A stretch of 64,000 nt of DNA from Pseudodesulfovibrio hydrargyri (GTDB lineage Bacteria; Desulfobacterota; Desulfovibrionia; Desulfovibrionales; Desulfovibrionaceae). A model generated the notes under the pieces. The model was not told the origin of the DNA and searched no databases. It was given only the letters and a program-made list of their open reading frames with translations. The stretch spans positions 620,001 to 684,000 of the forward strand of contig NZ_LKAQ01000001.1 in assembly GCF_001874525.1 (NCBI RefSeq). The letters are read 5' to 3'. The position numbers and the translations under genes were made by a program. Below are positions 52,863 through 60,441 of this stretch, in pieces. Every line of letters starts with the position of its first letter. The stretch's first letter is position 1.

Positions 52863-53192
52863 ATGGTCGTCAAAAGCGTCGCATTCAATGCCTATCAGAA
52901 CGCCATGGACCTCCGCCGCCGCACGGTGGACTCCACGGTCTCCCAGAGTCTCAGGAAGCCCCAGGCACCCGCCACCAGCTTCCAGGACACCCTCAAGTCC
53001 TCCCTGGTCAAGGTCAATGACCTCCAGGAGACCAAGGAATCCATGATCAAGGAATTCGCCTCCGGCAAGACCCAGAACGTGCACGAATTGATGATCGCGA
53101 TGCAGAAGGCGGGCATGGCCATGCAGATGACCGGCGCCGTCCGCTCCAAGATCATGACCGCGTACAAGGAAATCATGCAGATGCCCTTCTAG
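52863..53192 (+). CDS. fliE: Flagellar hook-basal body protein FliE
   Basis: 109 residues from ATG 52863, with AAGGAGAAG upstream. FliE is the MS ring-to-rod adapter. The C-terminal region SGKTQNVHELMIAMQKAGMAMQMTGAVRSKIMTAYKEIMQM is the FliE signature (shown here by position, residues about 70-108). It is between flgC and fliF as in many bacteria. Confidence 0.92.
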   Translation: MVVKSVAFNAYQNAMDLRRRTVDSTVSQSLRKPQAPATSFQDTLKSSLVKVNDLQETKESMIKEFASGKTQNVHELMIAMQKAGMAMQMTGAVRSKIMTAYKEIMQMPF

Positions 53193-53242
53193 GCGTCGCA
53201 GCAACCGGATCACACCGCCACCGCAAGCTGGAGAAATAGAAG

Positions 53243-54835
53243 ATGCCTCCGTTCGTCGACGAATACTGGAACAAAATGCAAGGGCTCTGGACCGACCGCA
53301 CCGTGTCCCAGCGCATCCTCATCGGAGGATTGGCCGCCGCCGTGGTCATCTCCTTCGCGCTGATGATCTACTGGATGAACAAGCCGGACTACCGGGTCCT
53401 GATGACCAACCTCTATCCCGAGGACGCGTCCCGGGTCGTGGGCATGCTCCAGGCCCAGAAAGAGGACTACAAGCTCGAGAACAACGGCACGACCATCATG
53501 GTCCCGGCCGACCGGGTCTACGAGCTGCGGCTCAAGGTGGCGGGTGAAGGCAACCTGCACGGCCAGGGCATCGGCTTCGAGATCTTCGACGAGGTCCAGA
53601 TCGGCCAGACCGACTTTGTCCAGCACGTCAACTACCAGCGGGCGCTCCAGGGCGAACTGGCCCGCACCATCACCGAATTTCCCATCGTGGACAAGGCCAG
53701 GGTGCACCTGGTCATCCCGCAGAAGTCCCTGTTCATCGAGGACCAGATCCCGCCGTCCGCGTCCATCGTCCTGCAGCTCAAGGGCGACGGCAAGCTCGAG
53801 CCCGACGAGATCCAAGGCATCGTCAACCTGGTGTCCATGGCCGTGGAAGGGCTCGAACCCAAGAACATCACGGTCACGGACATGAAGGGGCACCCCCTGT
53901 ACACCCCGCAGGACGAGGCCTCCGGCCTGGCCATGTCCAACGCCCAGCTCGAACACAAGGCGGGCGTGGAAAGCAAGCTGCAACGCCGCATCCTCGAGCT
54001 GCTCGGACCGGCCGTGGGCCCGGAGAAGGTCATCGCCCGGGTCAACGCGGACCTCGATTTCAGCCAGCGGACCGTGCGCAAGGAGACCTACGATCCGGCC
54101 AGCGCCGTGGTCCGTTCCGAAACCCGCAACGAGGAGACCACCAACGGCGCGGCCAACCTGGCGGGCGGCGCGCCCGACACCAACTTCCGGGGCGACGGCT
54201 TCACCGGCACCCAGACCACCCAGGACTCCACCCGCGAGTCCCGGACCACCAACTTCGAGATCGACAAGCAGGAAGAAAATATCGTAGCCCCCGTCGGGGA
54301 ATTGAAACGTTTGACCGTTGCGGTTATCGTGGACGGGACGTGGCAGGCTGACGCCGACGGCAATCAGGTCTACGTGCCCCGCACCGCCGAGGAGATCGAC
54401 CGCATCCGCACCCTGATCGAGAACGCGGTGGGCTTCGACGAGGCGCGCGGCGACACCATCGAAGTCAGCAACATCTCGTTCGGCGAACCGCAGCTGGCCA
54501 GCGGCGATTCCCTGATGCGGACCATGCTGGAATACGCCCAGCGGCTGGGCAAGCCGTTCCTGAACGGACTGCTGATCTTCCTCTTCCTGATCCTGGTCGT
54601 CCGCCCGGTGGTCATGGCCCTGATCCGGCCGAGGGTCGCCGAGCAGGAGATCGAGGAGATGGCCGGGCTGCCCGGTTCCGAGCGCCTGGCCCTGGAGGAC
54701 GACGAGATGGACGAGGAGGCCCTGGACACTTCCCGTCGGCTCGAAAACGCCAAAAACCACGCCATTCAGCTGTCCGACGAGAACATCGACCAGGCGGTCC
54801 ACCTGCTCAAAACCTGGCTTACCCAGGAGGCGTAA
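53243..54835 (+). CDS. fliF: Flagellar MS-ring protein FliF
   Basis: 530 residues from ATG 53243. N-terminal membrane helix (about 26-45), YscJ/FliF ring-building domains (about 48-260; MVPADRVYELRLKVAGEGN, IEDQIPPSASIVLQLK), a variable periplasmic loop and a C-terminal membrane helix (about 438-460: LLIFLFLILVVRPVVMALIR). The cytoplasmic tail ends in a helix (DENIDQAVHLLKTWL) that binds FliG. It overlaps nothing; fliG starts 3 bases later. Confidence 0.95.
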   Translation: MPPFVDEYWNKMQGLWTDRTVSQRILIGGLAAAVVISFALMIYWMNKPDYRVLMTNLYPEDASRVVGMLQAQKEDYKLENNGTTIMVPADRVYELRLKVAGEGNLHGQGIGFEIFDEVQIGQTDFVQHVNYQRALQGELARTITEFPIVDKARVHLVIPQKSLFIEDQIPPSASIVLQLKGDGKLEPDEIQGIVNLVSMAVEGLEPKNITVTDMKGHPLYTPQDEASGLAMSNAQLEHKAGVESKLQRRILELLGPAVGPEKVIARVNADLDFSQRTVRKETYDPASAVVRSETRNEETTNGAANLAGGAPDTNFRGDGFTGTQTTQDSTRESRTTNFEIDKQEENIVAPVGELKRLTVAVIVDGTWQADADGNQVYVPRTAEEIDRIRTLIENAVGFDEARGDTIEVSNISFGEPQLASGDSLMRTMLEYAQRLGKPFLNGLLIFLFLILVVRPVVMALIRPRVAEQEIEEMAGLPGSERLALEDDEMDEEALDTSRRLENAKNHAIQLSDENIDQAVHLLKTWLTQEA

Positions 54836-54838
54836 GAA

Positions 54839-55837
54839 ATGGCAGACTTCACCGGCCCCCAGAAAACGGCCATCGTGCTCCTCTCCCTGGGAGAGAAGTT
54901 CACGGCGGAGGTGTTCAAGCGCATGGAGCGCAACGAGATCGCCGCCGTGTCCAAGGCCATGCTCGAAACCGACTCCGTGCCCAAGGAGGAGGTCCTGGAA
55001 GTGCTCAAGGAGTACAACGAGTCCCTGGCCTACGGCGCGGAGCTTCTGGTGGGCGGGCCGGAACAGGTCAAGCGGTTGCTGACCCAGTCCCTGGACGCGG
55101 AGACCGCCAAGTACATCATGGATTCCCTGGACCTGGACACCGGCCCCACGCCGTTCCAGGAGCTGGAGAACGTCAGCCCGCGCATTCTGGCCCAGATCCT
55201 GCGCAACGAGCACCCGCAGACCCTGGCTCTCATCCTGGGCCACCTGCACCCGGACCAGGCCGCCGAGCTCATCCAGAACCTGCCCGCCGGCGTGCGCGCC
55301 GAGGTGCTCATGCGCCTGGCCAAGCTCGAGGCCGTGGCCGAGGAGATGCTCATGGAAGTGGACAAGGTCCTGCAGAGCCAGCTCATCGCCATGGGCGGCA
55401 AGGAAGGCAAGAAGGTCGGCGGCGTCAATTCCGTGGCCGAGATTCTCAACGCGGTGGACCGCAACACCGAGGAAGAGGTCCTGTCCGAAATCGAGGAGGA
55501 GTCCACCCAGATGGCCGAGGACATCCGCAACCTCATGTTCGTGTTCGAGGACGTCAAGGGCATCGACGACATCGCCATCCGCGAGCTGCTCAAGGAGGTC
55601 TCCAACGAGGACCTCACCGTGGCGCTGAAGGGCGCCAGCGAGGACCTGCGCGAAAAGTTCTTCAAGAACCTGTCCGAGCGCGCCTCGGCCATGATCAAGG
55701 AGGACCTGGAGATCATGCCGCCCAAGAAGCTCTCCGAGGTGGAGGCCGCCCAGCAGTCCATCGTCAAGACCGTCCGCCGCCTGGAGGACGAGGGCAAGAT
55801 CGTCATCAGCCGAGGTGGCAGCGATGTCTTTATCTAA
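54839..55837 (+). CDS. fliG: Flagellar motor switch protein FliG
   Basis: 332 residues from ATG 54839, 3 bases after fliF. The N-terminal domain binds FliF, the EHPQT motif (NEHPQTLALILGHLHPDQA) binds FliM, and the C-terminal torque helix keeps the charged pattern KNLSERASAMIKEDLEIMPP that meets the stator. It is part of the C ring and sets rotation direction. Its end overlaps the start of fliH. Confidence 0.96.
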   Translation: MADFTGPQKTAIVLLSLGEKFTAEVFKRMERNEIAAVSKAMLETDSVPKEEVLEVLKEYNESLAYGAELLVGGPEQVKRLLTQSLDAETAKYIMDSLDLDTGPTPFQELENVSPRILAQILRNEHPQTLALILGHLHPDQAAELIQNLPAGVRAEVLMRLAKLEAVAEEMLMEVDKVLQSQLIAMGGKEGKKVGGVNSVAEILNAVDRNTEEEVLSEIEEESTQMAEDIRNLMFVFEDVKGIDDIAIRELLKEVSNEDLTVALKGASEDLREKFFKNLSERASAMIKEDLEIMPPKKLSEVEAAQQSIVKTVRRLEDEGKIVISRGGSDVFI

Positions 55838-56573
55838 GCTCCAGCCCCACCGTCCGCGCATGACCGGCAAGGTCGTGGTCGGCATGGACACCCCCGGTCC
55901 GGATGAAATGACCATCCAGGAGCTGGAGGGCAAGCGCCAGCTCATCTGGGACGACTCGACCAACGAGGAGTATTTGGCCCGCGTGCGCGAAAAAGCCCGC
56001 GAGGCGGCCAAGGAGATCAAGATGCTGGCCGAGCTCGAGGCCGAGGCCCTGCGCGCCACGGCCCGGCACGAGGGGTTCGCCCAGGGCATGGCCGAGGCCC
56101 AGGATTTCGTGGACCAGCACATCCAGGACGTCTCGGCCAAGGCCGAGGCCCTGTTCGCCCAGCTCGGGGCCCAAGGGAGCGACATCTACGAGACCAGGCG
56201 GCAGGACGTGGTCACGCTCATCCGCCTGGCCCTGAAAAAAACCCTCAAGGTGGAGCTGGACGAGAAGCGCGGCCAGGCCCTCGAAGTCCTCATGGCCGAG
56301 GCCCTGGAGCGCATCGAGTCCCAGCGGCGGATCGAGATCCGCTGCAACCCCGAGGAGACCGCCGAACTGGACGAGTTCGTCAAGATCATCCAGGACCGCA
56401 ACCCGACCCTCAAGTACTGGACCGTCAAAGGCGACGCCTCCATCGAGATGGGCGGCGTGGTCATCGAGGCCGAGGGCGGCAAGGTGGACAATACCATCGA
56501 CACCCGCTGGAAGCTGGTCGAGCCGATCTTCGACCGACTGGCCGAGCAGATCACCTCGGGGAGCAAGGAGTAG
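55824..56573 (+). CDS. fliH: Flagellar assembly protein FliH
   Basis: 249 residues from ATG 55824; a GTG at 55815 is three codons earlier. Both overlap the end of fliG by 14-23 bases. The middle is a long Glu/Ala/Arg-rich coiled coil (EEYLARVREKAREAAKEIKML, then AQGMAEAQDFVDQHIQDV) followed by a globular C-terminal domain with TSGSKE-type end. FliH is the stator of the FliI ATPase in the export apparatus. fliI begins 2 bases after its stop. Confidence 0.9.
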   Translation: MSLSKLQPHRPRMTGKVVVGMDTPGPDEMTIQELEGKRQLIWDDSTNEEYLARVREKAREAAKEIKMLAELEAEALRATARHEGFAQGMAEAQDFVDQHIQDVSAKAEALFAQLGAQGSDIYETRRQDVVTLIRLALKKTLKVELDEKRGQALEVLMAEALERIESQRRIEIRCNPEETAELDEFVKIIQDRNPTLKYWTVKGDASIEMGGVVIEAEGGKVDNTIDTRWKLVEPIFDRLAEQITSGSKE

Positions 56574-56575
56574 GC

Positions 56576-57994
56576 ATGGACTCGCGGCTCGGACTGCTGG
56601 AAGAGCTCGATCCCTGCCAGACCTTCGGCAAGGTCACCAAGGTGGTCGGCCTGATCGCCGAGGGCCACGGCATCAAGGCCCCGCTCGGCTCGGTCTGCTA
56701 TCTCCTGCCCACGGGGCACGACCCCATCCCGGCCGAGGTGGTCGGCTTCCGCGACGGAGCCTGCCTGTTCATGCCCTATTCGGACATGCGCGGCATCGGA
56801 CCGGGCTCGCTCATCCAGAACGCGGCCACCCCGCCGCACGTCCCGGTGGGCTCCGCCCTGCTCGGCCGGGCCGTGGACGCCTTCGGCGACCCCCTGGACG
56901 GCAAGGGCGCCATTCACGCCGAAACCTACGCCCCCCTGCACCGCGAGCCGCCCAACCCGCTGGAGCGCCCGCGCATCAACGAGCCCCTGGACGTCGGCAT
57001 CCGCTCGGTCAACGCCCTTTTGACGCTGGGCAAGGGCCAGCGCGTGGGCATCATGGCCGGTTCCGGCGTGGGCAAGTCGACCACTCTGGGCATGATGGCC
57101 CGCTATACCAAGGCGGACATCAACGTCATCGCCCTGGTCGGCGAGCGCGGTAGAGAGGTGGTCGAATTCATGGAGCGCGACCTCGGCCCCGAAGGCATGG
57201 CCCGGTCCGTCCTGGTGGTGGCCACGTCGGACAAAAGCCCGCTCATCCGCATGCGCGCGGCCTACGCGGCCACGGCCATCGCCGAATATTTCCGGGACCA
57301 GGGCAAGGACGTGCTGCTGATGATGGACTCGGTCACCCGCTTCGCCATGGCGGGCCGCGAGGTCGGCCTGGCCGCCGGCGAACCGCCCACGCGCGGCGGC
57401 TACACCCCGTCGGTCTTCGCCCACCTGCCCCAGCTCCTCGAGCGCGCGGGCAAGAACCGCGAGGGGTCCATCACCGGCATCTACACGGTCCTGGTGGACG
57501 GCGACGACTTCACCGAACCCATCGCGGACTCCACCCGCTCCATCCTGGACGGGCACATCGTCCTGACCCGCGACCTGGCCGACATGGGCCACTATCCGGC
57601 CATCGACGTGCTCAAGTCCATCAGCCGTCTGCGCAGCGACATCACCACCAAACAGGCCCAGGCGGACGGCCGCGCCCTGCTGCGGCACATGGCCACCTTC
57701 AAGCGCGTGGAGGACATGGTCAACATCGGGGCGTACCAGAAGGGGGCCAACGCCGAGGTGGACAAGGCCATCGCCATGGTCGGGCCCATCAACCGATTCC
57801 TGCGCCAGCTGGTGGAGGAGCAGGAGCCCCTGGACGGCGCGTTCGCGGCCATGCACGAACTGGTGGGCGAGGACGCCGCCCCGACAGCCCCCAGAAAGCC
57901 CGCCGCCCCGGCGGCCAAGTCGCGGCAGCAGCTCAAAAAGGTGGCCCGCCCGAACGGGACGTCCCCGGCCAACATCAAGGTGAAGGCCCGCTAG
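56576..57994 (+). CDS. fliI: Flagellar type III export ATPase FliI
   Basis: 472 residues from ATG 56576. It is an F1-beta-like ATPase: Walker A AGSGVGKST (161-169), GERGREV, Walker B VLLMMDSVTRFAMAGREV and the DLGPEGM-type loop. It energises and unfolds export substrates with FliH. The C-terminus carries an Ala/Pro/Lys-rich extension not common in FliI. fliJ, which usually follows, is not found here; the convergent AsmA-like gene overlaps the fliI stop by 4 bases. Confidence 0.95.
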   Translation: MDSRLGLLEELDPCQTFGKVTKVVGLIAEGHGIKAPLGSVCYLLPTGHDPIPAEVVGFRDGACLFMPYSDMRGIGPGSLIQNAATPPHVPVGSALLGRAVDAFGDPLDGKGAIHAETYAPLHREPPNPLERPRINEPLDVGIRSVNALLTLGKGQRVGIMAGSGVGKSTTLGMMARYTKADINVIALVGERGREVVEFMERDLGPEGMARSVLVVATSDKSPLIRMRAAYAATAIAEYFRDQGKDVLLMMDSVTRFAMAGREVGLAAGEPPTRGGYTPSVFAHLPQLLERAGKNREGSITGIYTVLVDGDDFTEPIADSTRSILDGHIVLTRDLADMGHYPAIDVLKSISRLRSDITTKQAQADGRALLRHMATFKRVEDMVNIGAYQKGANAEVDKAIAMVGPINRFLRQLVEEQEPLDGAFAAMHELVGEDAAPTAPRKPAAPAAKSRQQLKKVARPNGTSPANIKVKAR

Positions 57995-59763
57995 AATATT
58001 CCGAGAAACTTCTTGCGCCCGGACTTGCCGGACTCCTCGTCCCCGCCGGACGAATTGTCCAGGGCCGAGCCCACGCCCCTGACCACGCTCTTCACCCCGC
58101 CGAGCACCGTGCCCACGGTGTCGACCACCACGCCGCCCAGCGCCTTGACGTACTCCTGGATCGAGACCCAGTAGCGCGGCCTGTCGATGGTTCCGGTCAC
58201 GTGGATGGGGACCATGACCCCGATGAGGTTTTCGGACGACTTGCCGCCCTGCCCCTCGCTCGTGGGCACCAGCTTGGCCCGGACCATGTAGTCGATCCGG
58301 CGGGTGACCAGGGAGACCGCGCCGTGCCCGTCGGCGCGCAGCCCCGGGGCCTTGACCTCCAGGTCTCTGTTGCGGACCACGCCGTCCAGGACGGTCCCGG
58401 TGCCCGAGATGGAGCCGAACCGGGTGGAGCCGGTCTCCCCCTCCACCGTGCCCTGCCTGTCCCGGGCCGAATGGGTGGACCGGGCCAGGCCGATCAAATC
58501 CACGCCGGGAAACACCCCGTCCGACAACTTGAAGGAAAAATCGCCGCCCAGGGTGCCCAAGATATCGCGCACGCGCTGACCCCGCGCGCTCAGGGAGGAA
58601 TCGTAGTCAGCCACACCCGCGTACTCGTCCTTGCCGGTCACATCCCGGGCCAGACCGGCCACGTCCAGGTGGGCCACCACGGTGCGGGTCCGGGTCACGG
58701 GCACGCCGCTGCGGGCGTCCACCGTGCCGGTCAGCCTGATGGTCCCGCCGTAGGCCTCGGCAAAGAAGGGATCGACCGTCACCAATCCGTCAACACCGCT
58801 TGCCGCCACGGCCACGTTGCTGAAAAGCGCCCCGCCGAGCTTGAGTCTGGCGACCTTGGCGTCCAGGCCGAAATCGAGCCGCCGGAGGACTCTCCCGGGC
58901 AGGATCGTGGCATCAGACAGGCCGGCCCCGGCAGCCCCATGCCCGGATGGCAGATAGCGGTCCAGATCCAGGTCGCCCACGTCCACCTGGGCCGTGATCC
59001 GGGGCCATTCGCCGCTCCGCTCCACCGTCACCCGGCCGACAATGCGGGTCCCGTCCACGGACAACTCCATATCCTCTATGACCAGTCGGCCGGGCTTGAA
59101 ATCCACCCGGGCCGTGCCGTCCGCCTCAATCCGTGTCTTGATGTCGGGATGCCCGCAGTCGAAACGAGCGGACAATTTGACCGGAAACAGCCCGTCCTTG
59201 CCGACCGCGCCCGCTGTCACTTCCAGGCCGTTCAGGGCGAACCGGACGTCCGTCCCGCGGTCGTCCCAGGTCAGTTCGCCGCCGGTCACGGACACGCCCG
59301 CCAGGTCCACCAGGTCGAAGGACCGGCCGCGATCCCCCTTTCCGCCCTTCCCCGGTTCGCGCCCCACCAGGTCGTCCCAGTTGGCCCGGCCCTGCGCGTC
59401 GCGGCCCAAATTCAGGACCGGCCCGTCCAGTTCCAGTTCCCCGAACCGGACCTTGCCCGTGAGCAGGGGCAGGAGGCGCACGGTCACCCGGGCCGAACGC
59501 ACTGAAACCATGGGCCCGGCCCCGAACCCATCCGCGTTGCTCAGGGAGAGCCCTCCCAGCCGCACGCCCGGGCTCGGGAAAAACGTCACCCCGATGTCGC
59601 CGTCAAAGGTCAGGGCCCTGCCCGTCTCCTTGAGCACGGCCCGGCTGATGCGGTCCTTGTAGTCGTTGGGATCGAACACGGCCATGAAGACCACGGCCGC
59701 GACCGCACACAGGACAAGGCAGACACCAAGGCCGATCAGCCCGAATTTCAGGAGGCTGCCCAT
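57991..59763 (-). CDS. AsmA-family protein
   Basis: 590 residues from ATG 59763. One N-terminal membrane helix (about 6-30) anchors a long periplasmic repeating beta-groove domain (YKDRISRAVLKETGRALTFDGD... is the AsmA beginning). C-terminal segments include DRPRYWVSIQEYVKALGG. AsmA-family proteins are linked to outer-membrane lipid transport and biogenesis. It is 26 bases after the MerR gene and overlaps the convergent fliI by 4 bases. Confidence 0.88.
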   Translation of the reverse strand: MGSLLKFGLIGLGVCLVLCAVAAVVFMAVFDPNDYKDRISRAVLKETGRALTFDGDIGVTFFPSPGVRLGGLSLSNADGFGAGPMVSVRSARVTVRLLPLLTGKVRFGELELDGPVLNLGRDAQGRANWDDLVGREPGKGGKGDRGRSFDLVDLAGVSVTGGELTWDDRGTDVRFALNGLEVTAGAVGKDGLFPVKLSARFDCGHPDIKTRIEADGTARVDFKPGRLVIEDMELSVDGTRIVGRVTVERSGEWPRITAQVDVGDLDLDRYLPSGHGAAGAGLSDATILPGRVLRRLDFGLDAKVARLKLGGALFSNVAVAASGVDGLVTVDPFFAEAYGGTIRLTGTVDARSGVPVTRTRTVVAHLDVAGLARDVTGKDEYAGVADYDSSLSARGQRVRDILGTLGGDFSFKLSDGVFPGVDLIGLARSTHSARDRQGTVEGETGSTRFGSISGTGTVLDGVVRNRDLEVKAPGLRADGHGAVSLVTRRIDYMVRAKLVPTSEGQGGKSSENLIGVMVPIHVTGTIDRPRYWVSIQEYVKALGGVVVDTVGTVLGGVKSVVRGVGSALDNSSGGDEESGKSGRKKFLGIF

Positions 59764-59789
59764 GGTCCGCCCCTTTGCGGAATATCCCG

Positions 59790-60098
59790 CTATTTTTTCA
59801 GGAGGTTGCGGATGGCCAGCAGTTCGTCGCGCACTTCGCACAAAATGTCGCTGTGCTCGCGGCTGCGCAGTTTCTTCTTGGCTCCGTCGATGGTCAGCCC
59901 CTCGTCATACAGGAGCCGCTTGATCTCGCGAATGATTTCCAGGTGCTCCTCGGTGTACAGCCGCTGGCCGCTCTCCGTGCGGATCGGGTCGATCTCGTCG
60001 AACTCGCCCTCCCAAAACCGGAGCACGTAGGTCTTGACCCCGATGGCCTTGGCCGCCTGCCCGATCTTGTACCGCTTGAATTCCTGCAAATCTTCCAT
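59790..60098 (-). CDS. MerR-family transcriptional regulator
   Basis: 102 residues from ATG 60098. The winged helix-turn-helix shows YKIGQAAKAIGVKTYVLRFWE and RTESGQRLYTEEHLEIIREI, followed by a short dimerisation helix with no metal-binding Cys cluster. The Y-x-I-G-x-x-A and RFWE pattern is of the small MerR proteins that often follow the pheST/ihfA region in proteobacteria. The target is unknown. The AsmA-like gene follows it. Confidence 0.9.
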   Translation of the reverse strand: MEDLQEFKRYKIGQAAKAIGVKTYVLRFWEGEFDEIDPIRTESGQRLYTEEHLEIIREIKRLLYDEGLTIDGAKKKLRSREHSDILCEVRDELLAIRNLLKK

Positions 60099-60150
60099 CC
60101 CCTACGTCTACCAAATACCCCCGCCGCCTTCAACTATGTTTGGGAGGAAG

Positions 60151-60379
60151 ATGCCTCCCCCTTCCCCCCTGGCCGCCCCCCAACCCCCTCTCACCCTCCC
60201 AAACTTTTTATTGCCGCTTCGCGGATGGTGCGAGCTTGGAACTATCCTCATTCACTCACACTTCCGTGCACGCACGGCCTTGCCGAAGGCACATAAAAAG
60301 TTTTGGAGATTCTCAAGAACCTTTTTCAAAAGGTTCTTGAGCGGGGTCCGGGGCAGCGCCCCGGCCGCCGGAGGCATCC
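60151..60379. repeat. Intergenic inverted-repeat element (copy C)
   Basis: A degraded left half (GATGCCTCC..., AAACTTTTTATTGCCGCTTCGCGG, 60151-60224) faces a well-kept right half: AAAAAGTTTTGGAG, a 13-14 bp hairpin CTCAAGAACC/GGTTCTTGAG (60312-60341) and GGCCGCCGGAGGC near 60362-60375. It occupies most of the 343-base gap (60099-60441) between pheT and the MerR gene, where no CDS is visible. Confidence 0.7.
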
Positions 60380-60384
60380 GTACA

Positions 60385-60422
60385 GCACAAAAAAGGCCCC
60401 GTTCCTTTCGGAGCGGGGCCTT
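60385..60422 (-). terminator. Rho-independent terminator of pheT
   Basis: On the minus strand AAGGCCCCGCTCC pairs with GGAACGGGGCCTT (60393-60405 with 60410-60422, one G-T pair) around GAAA, followed by TTTTTT. It lies about 20 bases after the pheT stop. Confidence 0.92.
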
Positions 60423-60441
60423 GGCGTTCTTGTTCGGGCGG

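Noticed and set aside
53210..56185. 991-codon minus-strand frame opposite fliF-fliG
   Set aside because: Antisense shadow of certain flagellar genes; low-complexity Leu, Gly, His and Val content.
60099..60441. tRNA or small RNA gene between pheT and the MerR gene
   Set aside because: No cloverleaf could be drawn; the hairpins belong to the repeat element and the pheT terminator.
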